This document shows positions 34,604 through 44,281 of a DNA stretch of 64,000 nt, in pieces. The stretch spans positions 62,001 through 126,000 of the forward strand of contig NZ_JAFFZN010000006.1 of NCBI RefSeq assembly GCF_017676385.1, given 5' to 3'. Source of the stretch: Streptomyces spirodelae. Lineage in GTDB: Bacteria > Actinomycetota > Actinomycetes > Streptomycetales > Streptomycetaceae. The translations under genes and the position numbers were made by a program. Each line of letters begins with the position of its first letter. The stretch's first letter is position 1. Under the pieces are notes generated by a model that saw only the letters and a program-made list of their open reading frames with translations, made no database searches and was not told the origin of the DNA.

Positions 34604-35752
34604 TTGAGGATCACCAGGGTGGAGACCTTCGCCGTACCGCCGCGCTGGCTGCTGTGCCGGATCGAGACCGACAGCGGGCTCGTCGGCTGGGGCGAGCCCG
34701 TGGTCGAGGGCCGGGCCCGGACCGTGCGCACCGCCGTTGCCGAACTCGCCGAGCAGTTCCTGCTCGGCGCCGACCCGCTGCGCATCGAGGACCACTGGCA
34801 GGTGATGACCAAGGGCTCCTTCTACCGCGGCGGCCCCGTCCTCTCCTCGGCCGTCGCGGGCCTCGACCAGGCCCTGTGGGACCTGGCGGGAAAGGCGTAC
34901 GGCGCGCCCGTGCACCAGCTCCTCGGCGGGCCGGTGCGCGAGAGGGCGCGCGCCTACGGCTGGGTGGGCGGCGACGAGCCGGCCGATGTACGCGAACAGG
35001 TGGCGGCGCAGGTGGCGGCCGGCTTCACCGCCGTGAAGATGAACGCCTCCGGGCGCACCGACCGGCTGCCCACCCCGGCGGCCCTCGACGCGCTGGCGGC
35101 GCGCGCCGAGGCGGCCCGCGAAGTGCTGGGCCCCGACCGCGACTTCGCCGTCGACCTGCACGGCCGCTTCTCCGCGGCGGGGGCCGTCCGGGCACTGGCC
35201 GTGCTGGAACCGTACGGACCGATGTTCGCGGAGGAGCCCGTACTGCCCGAGTACACCCATCTGCTGGACCGGGTGACCGCGGCGACCACGGTGCCGATCG
35301 CCACCGGGGAGCGCCTCTTCTCCCGTACCGAGGTGCTGCCTGCGCTCCGCGCCGGGGTCGCCGTCCTCCAACCGGACCTCTCGCACGCGGGCGGCCTGTC
35401 CGAGGTACGGCGGATCGCCTCGCTCGCCGAGGTGTGGGACGTGGCTCTCGCCCCGCACTGCCCGCTCGGCCCGCTGGCCCTCGCCGCCAGCCTCCAGCTG
35501 GCCTTCTGCACCCCGAACTTCCTGATCCAGGAACAGTCCATCGGCATCCACTACAACGCCGGAGCCGAGCTGCTGGACTACGTGGTGGACCGCGAGGTCT
35601 TCCGCTTCCACGACGGGCATCTGCTCCGCCCCACCGGGCCGGGGCTGGGGGTGGCCGTGGACGAGAAGGCCGTGCGCGAGGCCGACGGCAAGGCCGCGAG
35701 CTGGCACAACCCCGTATGGCGTCACCCGGACGGATCGTTCGCCGAGTGGTGA
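34604..35752 (+). CDS. dgoD: D-galactonate dehydratase
   Basis: 382 residues, exactly the length of E. coli DgoD, with a TTG start supported by AGGAGGAG. Near-identical family motifs: VVEGRARTVRTAV, YRGGPVLSSAVAGLDQALWD, VDLHGRFSAAGA, FAEEPVLPE, IATGERLFSR, QPDLSHAGGLSE, LAPHCPLGPLALAA, QEQSIGIHYN and WRHPDGSFAEW. It removes water from D-galactonate to give 2-keto-3-deoxy-D-galactonate. Last gene of the beta-galactoside operon. No kinase or aldolase for the product is visible, so the pathway must be completed elsewhere. Confidence 0.95.
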   Translation: MRITRVETFAVPPRWLLCRIETDSGLVGWGEPVVEGRARTVRTAVAELAEQFLLGADPLRIEDHWQVMTKGSFYRGGPVLSSAVAGLDQALWDLAGKAYGAPVHQLLGGPVRERARAYGWVGGDEPADVREQVAAQVAAGFTAVKMNASGRTDRLPTPAALDALAARAEAAREVLGPDRDFAVDLHGRFSAAGAVRALAVLEPYGPMFAEEPVLPEYTHLLDRVTAATTVPIATGERLFSRTEVLPALRAGVAVLQPDLSHAGGLSEVRRIASLAEVWDVALAPHCPLGPLALAASLQLAFCTPNFLIQEQSIGIHYNAGAELLDYVVDREVFRFHDGHLLRPTGPGLGVAVDEKAVREADGKAASWHNPVWRHPDGSFAEW

Positions 35753-35886
35753 GGTAACCCTGGGGGGTGACGAGCGGGTGGGCTGCGGCTGAAAACCTTC
35801 CACACTGGCAGGTGAGCGTTCAGCGTGGCCCCTGACAGATGTCAGGGCCGATATAGGATGCCCGCGGCCGAAGGGGGAGGCAGATC

Positions 35887-36675
35887 TTGGACACGGTCAT
35901 CGTTCAGCTGCCGGAGCAACAGGACCACCACACCGGCGAGTTCACCGCGCGGCCGCATCTGCTGCACCTGGGCCCCGGCGAGACGGCGGACTTCGGCAGG
36001 GGCGGGCCCGACAGCCCGGTGCAGGTCCCCCTGCCCGACCCGGGCGTCTCCCGGCGGGCCGGCCAGATCACCGCGGCCGAGGACTACTGGCGGCTGTCCA
36101 ACTACAGCGGGAACGTCACCTACGTGGTGGAGAACATGGAGGGCGCGGGGGAGCACATCAAGGTCGCGCCCGGCAGGCTGGGCGCGCCTGTCCCGTTCGA
36201 GTTCTCCAGGGTCGTGCTGCCCTCCCGCGACGGCGAGGTGCACTTCAAGGTGTTCGCGCCTGAGCACATGTACCTGGACGGCGGCCTGGGAGCGGTGCGG
36301 TCGGGGGAGCCGACCCAGAGCCCGTTCACGCTCGACCACACGGCCAAGTACTTCCTGGTGCTGCTCGCCCTGTGCGAGCCGCGGCTGCGCGACCCCTCCA
36401 GCGGAGCCATCCCCGGCGTCAGCGAGATCCTCGACCGGCTGCGCGCCGTGGAGTGCTGCCAGGAGCTGACGCGCTCCGCCGTCAACTACCACATCGAGTA
36501 CCTGGCGACGGTGAAGCTGCGGCTGCGCAACGACGGGGAACGCGCCACAGGACCCCACCACAAACGCGCCGAACTCGTCGCCCTCGCCCTCCGCTTCGAC
36601 CTCGTACGCGAAGAGCACCTCACGCTGCTGCGCCCCGCGCGGCCCGGCCGGAGCAAGAGCGGCGCGCATGACTGA
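35887..36675 (+). CDS. FHA-like domain protein, partner of Ser/Thr kinase
   Basis: 262 residues, TTG start behind GGGGGAGGCAG. Residues about 25-100 look like a divergent FHA domain (ETADFGRGGPDSPVQVPLPD, PGVSRRAGQITA, YWRLSNYSGNVTYVVEN), with the Gly-Arg and Ser-Arg residues that bind phosphothreonine. Residues about 140-255 look like a winged-helix region (KYFLVLLALCEPRLRDP, SEILDRLRAVECCQELTRSA, VNYHIEYLATVKLRL). It overlaps the kinase gene by eight bases, so it is likely the kinase's substrate or adaptor. No membrane segment. Confidence 0.75.
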   Translation: MDTVIVQLPEQQDHHTGEFTARPHLLHLGPGETADFGRGGPDSPVQVPLPDPGVSRRAGQITAAEDYWRLSNYSGNVTYVVENMEGAGEHIKVAPGRLGAPVPFEFSRVVLPSRDGEVHFKVFAPEHMYLDGGLGAVRSGEPTQSPFTLDHTAKYFLVLLALCEPRLRDPSSGAIPGVSEILDRLRAVECCQELTRSAVNYHIEYLATVKLRLRNDGERATGPHHKRAELVALALRFDLVREEHLTLLRPARPGRSKSGAHD

Positions 36676-38215
36676 TGGCGACCCGGCCGGCCGACTCGAC
36701 CTGCCCGTCGGCTACCGGGTGGGGGACTGGGAACTGACCGGACCGATCGGCAGGGGCAGCTGGGGCGTCGTCTACGCGGCGCGCGGCACAGCGGACGGCA
36801 CCCGGGCCGCGGTCAAATTCCTGCCGACCCACCTGCTGCCGCCAGGACAGCGCGAGTCCATGGCCCAACTGGTGTGGCGCGAGGTCCGCTTCAGCCTGGA
36901 GGCCCGGCACCCCAACGTGGTGCGCACCCGCGAGGCCCTCACCGTCCACGACGCCGACCGCCCTGAGCTGGACGGCGTCACCGCGCTGGTCATGGACCGG
37001 GCCGAGGCCAGCCTCCAGGAACGGCTGACGGCGCGTGCCCGCGAGGGGCGCGCGCCGCTGCCGGACGCGGCCCGCGTTCTCGCCGGCGTCAGCGCGGGGC
37101 TCGCACACATCCACGCACGCGGCTGGGTGCACGGCGACCTCAAGCCCGGCAACGTCCTGCTGTCCTGCGACGGTGAGGTGTGGCTGGGCGACTTCGGACT
37201 CACCGCCGAACTGGACGGCACCCACGCCTATGTGCCGCCGCTCGGCTCCCTCGACCACGTACCGCCCGAGTGGTGGTCCGACCGCGAGGGCGGCCGCAGC
37301 GTGGTGCGGCCCACCGCGGACATCTGGGCGTTCGGGGTCCTGGCCCACCAGGTGCTCACCGGCGGACTGCACCCCTTCCCCGGCAGCACCCCGCGGGCCC
37401 GCGCGCTGGGCGCCCAGGCATACGCGCGCGGCAACGCCGAGCTCCGGCTGGACGGCAGCCTCCCGCAGCACTGGCGAGAGCTGATCTCCGACTGCCTGGG
37501 GCCCGACCACACCTCACGAGCGGCGCTCGACGCCGGACGGCTCGCCGACCGCGTCCGGGAACTGGAGCGCACCGGCAGGCCGCGCCCACGCCTCCTCGGC
37601 CGGCTGCGTACGGGCCGCAGGCGGCGCCTGACCGCCCTCGCCACCGCCGTCACCGTTCCGTTCGTGGCCGTCGGCACCGTCGTCCTCCTCCAGTCCGAGG
37701 ACGACCGGGGCACCTCACGGGGCGGGGGAGCACCCAGCGCCTCACCGTCCGTCTCCGGCGCCATCCCCGCGGACTCCGACGTGCCCGAAAAGCTGCGGCC
37801 GGTCATCACCAGGGCGGCGCTGCAGTGCGCCGAGAAGGAGGTCACCCCCGCCCTCCTCGCCGCCATGCTGAAGGCGGAGAGCGGCTTCGACGCCGACGCC
37901 AGGCGGCCCGCAACCGACGAGTACGGCATCGCGATGTGGACCCCGTCCGTCTTCAAGGGCTGGGCCAGGGACGGCGACCGCGACGGCAGGAAGAGCTACA
38001 TGTCACCGGCCGACGCGATCTCGGCCATGTCTGACTTCGTATGCTGGCTCGACCGGCAGTACAAGAAGGAGGGCATGCGCGAGAACCTGCCCGGGCTGAT
38101 GGCCGCCGGGTACCGCACCAGCTCCCGTACGGTCATCGAGGCCGGGGGCGTCCCGGCACGGGTGCGGTCGCATGTGGCTCGCGTCGAGCGCTATCTGGAC
38201 GACTACACCGGCTGA
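36668..38215 (+). CDS. Membrane Ser/Thr kinase fused to lytic transglycosylase-like domain
   Basis: 515 residues. Cytoplasmic kinase domain at about 15-300: GRGSWGVVYAA, Lys50 (AAVKF), catalytic loop H155-G-D157-L-K-P-G-N162, DFG at Asp175, and HVPPEWWSD in place of APE. Then a basic stretch and one transmembrane helix (about 318-341), a Ser/Gly linker, and an outer domain at about 370-515. That domain carries AALLAAMLKAESGFDADARR (candidate catalytic Glu404) and EYGIAMWTPSVFKGWA, like soluble lytic transglycosylases. PASTA repeats are the usual outer part of such kinases; here a peptidoglycan-lysing or -binding fold replaces them. Confidence 0.85.
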   Translation: MTDGDPAGRLDLPVGYRVGDWELTGPIGRGSWGVVYAARGTADGTRAAVKFLPTHLLPPGQRESMAQLVWREVRFSLEARHPNVVRTREALTVHDADRPELDGVTALVMDRAEASLQERLTARAREGRAPLPDAARVLAGVSAGLAHIHARGWVHGDLKPGNVLLSCDGEVWLGDFGLTAELDGTHAYVPPLGSLDHVPPEWWSDREGGRSVVRPTADIWAFGVLAHQVLTGGLHPFPGSTPRARALGAQAYARGNAELRLDGSLPQHWRELISDCLGPDHTSRAALDAGRLADRVRELERTGRPRPRLLGRLRTGRRRRLTALATAVTVPFVAVGTVVLLQSEDDRGTSRGGGAPSASPSVSGAIPADSDVPEKLRPVITRAALQCAEKEVTPALLAAMLKAESGFDADARRPATDEYGIAMWTPSVFKGWARDGDRDGRKSYMSPADAISAMSDFVCWLDRQYKKEGMRENLPGLMAAGYRTSSRTVIEAGGVPARVRSHVARVERYLDDYTG

Positions 38216-38239
38216 CGGCCCGGCGGCGCACGGCAGGGC

Positions 38240-38420
38240 GCCGGGCCGACCCCGGCCGAGCGCGACACCAGCCGCCCCTGGCTGGTACGGGAGATGGAAC
38301 TGCTGCACCCCACGGTGCGCACCGTGGTCGCCCTCGGTGCCTTCGGCTGGCACGTCCCGCGCCCCCGCCCGGCGTTCGGGCACGGCCTGCGGGTCGAACC
38401 GGCGGCCGCCGAGGGGGATG
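38240..38420 (+). pseudogene. Remnant of type 5 uracil-DNA glycosylase gene
   Basis: In the frame through ATG 38294 the sequence reads PTPAERDTSRPWLVREMELL, HPTVRTVVALGAFGWH, then VPRPRPAFGHG. These match, in order, conserved parts of actinobacterial type 5 (UdgB-like) uracil-DNA glycosylases (PTPAERDTCAPW, VRVVVALGAFGW, PRPxFGHG). The N-terminal iron-sulfur half, about 15 residues between GAFGW and PRPRP, and the C-terminal LLGCYHVSQQNT part are missing. So this is a decayed fragment between the kinase gene and the LysR gene. Confidence 0.7.
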
Positions 38421-38477
38421 CACGCGTCGGAGAAGGTCATGCGGAGAAACTTCTTGCGTCCGCTGCCGGGGCACCCC

Positions 38478-39373
38478 TCAGCCGGCGGCCTCGCGCAACG
38501 CGTCCAGCACCGGGCTGATCAGCGGGTGTTCCTCCGCACCGCGCCGCACGGCCGCGAAGACCCGCCGCGTCGGCGCCGCGCCTTCGACCGGCTGCACGGC
38601 GACCCCGGCCGGCTCGGTGCCGAGCAGCGCGGAGCGCGGTACCAGGGCCACGCCCGCGCCCGCTGAGGCGAGCGCCACCACGGCGCTGAAGTCGTCGGAG
38701 AAGTGCTCCATGACCGGCTCGAAGCCCGCGTGCTCGCAGGCGAGCACCACCACGTCGTGGCACGGGTTGCCGGGGAAGGGGCCGATCCAGGTGTCCTTGG
38801 CCAGCTCGCCCAGCGGCACCCGCTCTGCACCGGCCAGCCTGTGCCCTTGCGGCAGCACCGCGTCGAACGGCTCCGCGTACAGCGGTACCCGCGTCAGCCG
38901 CGGGTCGTCAGGGCTCGGCGCGCCCCGGTACTCGACGGCCACCGCCACGTCCGTCTCCCGGTCCAGCACCATCGGCAGGCTCGCGTCCCCCTCCGCGTCC
39001 TGCACCCGTACCCGGATACCGGGCGCCGTACGGGCCAGCCGGGCGAGCGCCGGGGCCACCACGAGGCCGATCCCGGTCGCGAAAGAGGCCAGGTCCACCC
39101 GGCCCGCCGCGCCGGAGCCGTACGCGGCCAGCTCCGCCTCGGCCCGCTCCAGCTGCGCGAGGACCTCGTTGGTGTGGGCGAGCAGGATCTCCCCTGCCGG
39201 GGTGAGGCGTACTCCCTTGGTGCCGCGCTCGACCAGCCGGTGGCCGGTCTCCTGCTCCAGCGCGGTCAGCTGCTGGGAGACGGCGGAAGGGGTCAGATAG
39301 AGCGCGGCGGCAGCGGCGGTCACCGTGCGGTGGTCGGCCACCGCACGGAGGATGTGCAGCCGCCGCGCTTCGA

Positions 39374-39377
<4 letters not shown>
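38478..39377 (-). CDS. LysR family transcriptional regulator
   Basis: 299 residues, GTG start overlapping the kbl stop. N-terminal helix-turn-helix [58 protein letters not shown]-terminal effector-binding domain with [18 protein letters not shown]. Third gene of the tdh-kbl unit, so it may control threonine or glycine metabolism; that is inference from position only. Confidence 0.92.
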
Positions 39378-40591
<1,214 letters not shown>

Positions 40592-40626
40592 GCCAGGGGT
40601 CTCCAGGAGGTGGAAGGGGTGGGGGC

Positions 40627-41655
40627 TCAGCAGGTCCAGTCGAGGACGACCTTGCCGCCGCGCCCGCTGGCCGCGTCGTCGAAGGCGGCGTCGAACTCGC
40701 GGTAGCCGTACCGGCCGGTGATCACGGGGGAGAGGTCGAGCCCACCCTCCAGCAGCACCGACATCGCGTACCAGGTCTCGAACATCTCCCGGCCGTAGAT
40801 GCCCTTGAGCGTGATCATCGAGGTGACGATCCGCGCCCAGTCCACGGCGAACTCCTCGGTGGGGAGGCCGAGCATCGCGATCTTTCCGCCGTGGGTCATG
40901 TTGGCGAGCATGTCGCGCAGCGCCACCGGGTTGCCGGACATCTCCAGACCGACGTCGAAGCCCTCGCGCAGCCCCAGCGTCCGCTGGCCGTCGGCGATGC
41001 TCTCCCGCGAGACGTCCAGCGCGAGCGAGGCGCCGACCTTGCGGGCCAGCTCCAGACGTTCCTCGCTCAGATCGGTGACCACGACGTTCCGCGCCCCGGC
41101 GTGCTTGGCCACCGCCACCGCCATCAGCCCTATCGGGCCCGCGCCGGTGATCAGTACGTCCTCTCCGACCAGCGGGAAGGAGAGCGCGGTGTGCACCGCG
41201 TTGCCGAACGGGTCGAAGATCGCGGCGATGTCCGGGTCCACCGGGCCGCGGTGCACCCATACGTTCTCCGCGGGCAGCGACACGTACTCGGCGAAGGCGC
41301 CGTCGCGGCCGACTCCCAGCCCCACCGTGGCGCGGCACAGGTGCCGGCGCCCGGCCAGGCAGTTGCGGCACTTGCCGCACACCAGGTGGCCCTCGCCGCT
41401 CACCCGGTCGCCGGGCCGGATGTCGGTGACGTCCCGGCCGGTCTCCACGACCTCGCCGGTGAACTCGTGCCCCACCACCAGCGGCGCGGACACCGCCTGC
41501 CGGGCCCAGCCGTCCCAGTCGCGGATGTGCAGATCGGTGCCGCAGATACCGGTCCGCTCCACCTTGATCAGCACCTCGCCGGGCCCGGCCTGGGGCTCCG
41601 GCACATCGGCCAGCCACAGTCCCGGTTCGGCCTTCTGTTTGACCAGCGCCTTCAC
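40627..41655 (-). CDS. tdh: L-threonine 3-dehydrogenase
   Basis: 342 residues from GTG 41655 ([20 protein letters not shown]). Zinc MDR enzyme: catalytic zinc residues in [18 protein letters not shown] and GHEFTGEV, structural zinc cysteines in [18 protein letters not shown], nucleotide site [20 protein letters not shown]. DxHIYxWDxWA-like sequence and the end [10 protein letters not shown] are typical of Tdh. It oxidises L-threonine to 2-amino-3-ketobutyrate with NAD. A perfect 32-bp palindrome lies 28 bases upstream of the start. Confidence 0.95.
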   Translation of the reverse strand: MKALVKQKAEPGLWLADVPEPQAGPGEVLIKVERTGICGTDLHIRDWDGWARQAVSAPLVVGHEFTGEVVETGRDVTDIRPGDRVSGEGHLVCGKCRNCLAGRRHLCRATVGLGVGRDGAFAEYVSLPAENVWVHRGPVDPDIAAIFDPFGNAVHTALSFPLVGEDVLITGAGPIGLMAVAVAKHAGARNVVVTDLSEERLELARKVGASLALDVSRESIADGQRTLGLREGFDVGLEMSGNPVALRDMLANMTHGGKIAMLGLPTEEFAVDWARIVTSMITLKGIYGREMFETWYAMSVLLEGGLDLSPVITGRYGYREFDAAFDDAASGRGGKVVLDWTC

Positions 41656-41683
41656 GCCACGGCTCCTGTCGTCTCGCGCCACG

Positions 41684-41715
41684 CAGGGCACAGGGCCGGC
41701 CGGCCCTGTGCCCTG
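41684..41715. promoter_or_regulatory. Perfect 32-bp palindrome upstream of tdh
   Basis: CAGGGCACAGGGCCGG (41684-41699) followed directly by its exact complement CCGGCCCTGTGCCCTG (41700-41715). On the minus strand it ends 28 bases before the tdh GTG, so it is either an operator or, if transcribed, a strong 16-pair hairpin in the leader. Confidence 0.75.
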
Positions 41716-42058
41716 GAACGGGATGGGGGCGGCGCTTTTCGCGCGCACCGCCGGGACGAATGTGCCGTACAGGTGCTCCAGGGTCCATCGAGGATTTCTT
41801 AACCTCGCCCGCAGGTTCCCTTCATACGCCGCGCTTCCCCGCGTACGCCGCCGGGTGCGTGCTGGACAGGGGCTGCCCCCTGCTGGCCGTTGCAGGCTGC
41901 GGGTGGTTTGTGGCTTTGGGGCCCCTCCCGGCCGAAGTCCCCCAGCCTCCGGCCGGGAGGGGCCCCCAGGGGAGCAGTTCCCCGCGCCCTTTCGGGGCGC
42001 GCCCGGTCCAGCGCCTCTTCGGGTCGCGAGGCCGGCCATTCCCGGCTATATGTGACCT
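41716..42058. other. Intergenic region between divergent tdh and ligase genes
   Basis: After the palindrome comes an AT-richer patch (AGGATTTCTTAACC, about 41791-41804), a candidate promoter area for tdh. From 41880 a repeat block follows: a 17-bp perfect inverted repeat (41918-41966) and a copy of the GGAGCAGTTCCCCGCGCC element (41969-41989), then CTATATGTGACCTATG just before the ligase gene. Confidence 0.5.
41918..41989. repeat. Hairpin element (17-bp perfect stem) plus GGAGCAGTTCCCC core
   Basis: GGGGCCCCTCCCGGCCG (41918-41934), 15-base loop, CGGCCGGGAGGGGCCCC (41950-41966): a perfect stem. The core GGGGAGCAGTTCCCCGCGCC follows at 41969. A terminator is not expected between divergent genes, so this looks like an inserted member of the interspersed repeat family. 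Confidence 0.7.
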
Positions 42059-43060
42059 ATGGGCGAGAACGACAGGCGGCTCGTCCCGCCCATCTCCCCG
42101 ATGACGGCCCGCACCGTCGATGTGCCGCCCCGCGCGCCCGGCCTCGCCTACGAGGCCAAGTGGGACGGCTACCGCGTACTGCTCTTCGCTCGCGCCGACG
42201 CGCCCCACCTCCAGTCGCGCCGCGGAACCGATCTGTCACCCGGCTTCCCCGACATCCTGCGGGCCGCCGCAGAACTCGGTGAGGAGGCCGTGTTCGACGG
42301 GGAGCTGGTGGTGATCGAGGAGGGAGCCGTCAATTTCTCCGCGCTCCAGTCCAGGGCCCAGCGCACCGGGCGCCGCGCCGAGGCCGCAGCCGCCGCGCAC
42401 CCGGCCCACTTCATCGCCTTCGACCTGCTCCAGCTCGGCGACGAGACGACCATGGCCCGCCCCTACCGTGAGCGCCGCGCCCTGCTGGAGGAGATTTTCA
42501 CCCGGCACGACCTTCAGCCGCCCTGGGCGCTGTGCCCGATGACGACCGACCCGGACCAGGCGAGCGAATGGCTCGACCCTGCCTGGGGCGCGGTCGGCGT
42601 CGAGGGCATGGTCGTCAAGGGCCTGGGCCAGCCCTACCGGCCAGGCGAACGCGGCTGGCGCAAGCTGCGCGCCCGCGCCACCGCCGAGGCCGTCGTCGGC
42701 GCGGTGACCGGCCCGGTGACCTCGCCCGACGCGCTGCTCCTGGGCCGGTACGACGCCGACGGAGTGCTCCGGCTGGTCGCCCAGAGCGCGCCCGTCACCA
42801 ACGTTCTGCGCCGCGAAATCGGCCGGATGCTCACCCCCGCGGGCGCCGACCACCCCTGGACCGGGGCGCGCTTCCGCTCCGGCTGGGGCACCCGCGACAT
42901 CCTCGACCACCGCTGTGTCGTCCCCGACCGGGTCGTCGAATTCGAGGCGGACGTCGCCTTCGACGAGGGCCGCTGGCGCCACCCCGTACAGGCCCGCCGC
43001 GTGCGTGCGGAGCTGCGTCCCGACCAGGTCCCGAAGTTCGGCGAGCCCGACCCGGGCTAG
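42059..43060 (+). CDS. ATP-dependent DNA ligase (LigC-like)
   Basis: 333 residues. Nucleotidyltransferase motifs: I at Lys34 in EAKWDGYR, III/IIIa in EEAVFDGELVV and HFIAFDLLQLG, IV in VEGMVVKGLGQPY, V in RGWRKLRARAT; then an OB domain (AVVGAVTGPV to RPDQVPKFGEPDPG). It matches LigC-type ligases of actinomycetes that act with primase-polymerases in gap repair rather than replication. No Ku or LigD gene is adjacent. Start ATG 42059 has no clear ribosome site. Confidence 0.9.
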   Translation: MGENDRRLVPPISPMTARTVDVPPRAPGLAYEAKWDGYRVLLFARADAPHLQSRRGTDLSPGFPDILRAAAELGEEAVFDGELVVIEEGAVNFSALQSRAQRTGRRAEAAAAAHPAHFIAFDLLQLGDETTMARPYRERRALLEEIFTRHDLQPPWALCPMTTDPDQASEWLDPAWGAVGVEGMVVKGLGQPYRPGERGWRKLRARATAEAVVGAVTGPVTSPDALLLGRYDADGVLRLVAQSAPVTNVLRREIGRMLTPAGADHPWTGARFRSGWGTRDILDHRCVVPDRVVEFEADVAFDEGRWRHPVQARRVRAELRPDQVPKFGEPDPG

Positions 43061-43647
43061 AACGGCGCCCCTCGGGGGCGCGGGGCTGTGTTCATGTGCG
43101 GCTCCGCCACGTGGGCGCGCGCAACCACCACTCGCCCGCAATCTGCAACGTCGAGCAAGGGGCACCCCCTGCGCAGGGGCGGGAGGAAGAGCCCGCAACC
43201 TCCCTCGGCCAAGGTCCGAGGCGGACCGCCCACGCAGGGGGAAAGCGATGCCGCGGCTGTCTGGCCCTGGCCTGCGCGCTGCCGCTGTCGTCGGTCGTCC
43301 CGGGCGCCGCCGCCCTGCTCCTCGGCGTCGGTGTCTTCGGGGTACGCCGCTGGGCCGCCGCCCGCGCGGGGCGCTGAGGGTGAGCCGCCACGGGGCGCGG
43401 TTCGGCCCGCGAGTGGGCCACCCAGGGGTATCGGGTGCCCTGTCCGGCTCAACAGCGCGCGCACGCACCCCCGGGGCGGGGCAGCGTGGAGTCAGCGCCC
43501 GCAGCCAGGTCCCGCCCGGTGGGTCAGCCGAGCGGTCCGGTTTCGGCCGTCCAACGGGGAGGACCGCTCGATCGCCGCTACGACCAGGTGCACGACCGCG
43601 TTCGGCCCGACCGCCGGGCGCGGCTCAGCCGAACAGAAGGAGTTCCC
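43061..43647. other. Intergenic region (587 bp) with repeats and a possible ORF remnant
   Basis: Right after the ligase stop is a short hairpin (GGCGCCCC TC GGGGGCGC, 43064-43081) and a repeat-type stretch (GGCTCCGCCACGTGGGCG, CAACCACCACTCGCCC). At 43249-43377 a frame reads RCRGCLALACALPLSSVVPG then AAALLLGVGVFGVRRWAA before a stop, like the membrane end of a lost small protein; it has no start. The rest, to 43647, shows nothing I can assign. Confidence 0.4.
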
Positions 43648-43881
43648 ATGCGCCGCATTCCTCAGCTGTCCCGCACCGCGACCGCCCTCGCAGCCCTCAC
43701 GGTGACCGCTCTGGTGCCGCTGTGCGGGGTCGCCCAGGCCGCCGCCCCGTCCGATGACCGGGGGACCACCGCTTCGGCCCCGGCGCCGTATCAGGAGGCC
43801 CGCTCCGAGGGCAGCCCGCAGTTGGTGAAGCTCGGTAACGGCAAGGGGCTCTTCGGGCTCGGCGTGCTCGGGCTCCTCTGA
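43648..43881 (+). CDS. Small secreted protein (77 aa)
   Basis: 77 residues with AAGGAG upstream. Clear signal peptide: MRRIPQLSRTATALAALTVT then ALVPLCGVAQA, cut near AQA-AAP. The mature part is about 45 residues, Ser/Ala/Pro-rich, ending in a hydrophobic Gly-rich string (LVKLGNGKGLFGLGVLGLL) that could be membrane-active or an anchor. I do not recognise the family. A strong terminator follows 12 bases later. Confidence 0.7.
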   Translation: MRRIPQLSRTATALAALTVTALVPLCGVAQAAAPSDDRGTTASAPAPYQEARSEGSPQLVKLGNGKGLFGLGVLGLL

Positions 43882-43893
43882 CTCGACCCCCTG

Positions 43894-43934
43894 TGCCGGA
43901 CCGCTCGCACCCCTCGGGAGCGGGCGGTCCGGCA
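43894..43934 (+). terminator. Terminator of the small secreted protein gene
   Basis: TGCCGGACCGCTCGC (43894-43908), 11-base loop, GCGGGCGGTCCGGCA (43920-43934): 14 of 15 pairs. Confidence 0.75.
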
Positions 43935-44281
43935 GTCCGGCGGCTCGGAGGCGGCTTCACCGGCCCAGCGTGGGCGGTCGCCGGTCGGCGTGCCGCAGCA
44001 CGGTACGGAGCGTCACCCCCGAGAGCGCGAGCCGCAGCGCCGTGTTGCGCAGCGCGACGGCCATGGGGCGGAACAGCCGCTGACCCAGCCGGCCGGCCCG
44101 CCGCGCGGCGGGCCGGCCGCGCACTCCGCTGACCGCCCCACGCGGACGGCCCTCTGACGAGGAGACAGCCTTCTGACGCGGAGACAGCCCGCTCACCCGG
44201 AGGAGGGAAGCGGCGCACCGGAGGGCGAAGCGGCTCGTTGCCCAGGCCGACAGCGCTCCGAGCCGAGACCTGGGGGTCACG
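43935..44281. other. Intergenic region with possible decayed leftward gene end
   Basis: On the minus strand a frame ending near 43957 reads RLFRPMAVALRNTALRLALS then GVTLRTVLRHADRRPP, which has the look of the C-terminus of an FAD-dependent monooxygenase, but nothing upstream supports a gene. The plus strand holds the phospholipase promoter region and a run of CCGGCCCGCCGCGCGGCGGG that can fold. Confidence 0.3.

Noticed and set aside
38294..38518. Intact 74-residue gene starting at ATG 38294
   Set aside because: The match to uracil-DNA glycosylase continues upstream of that ATG and lacks both ends of the family, so it is a fragment and not a gene.
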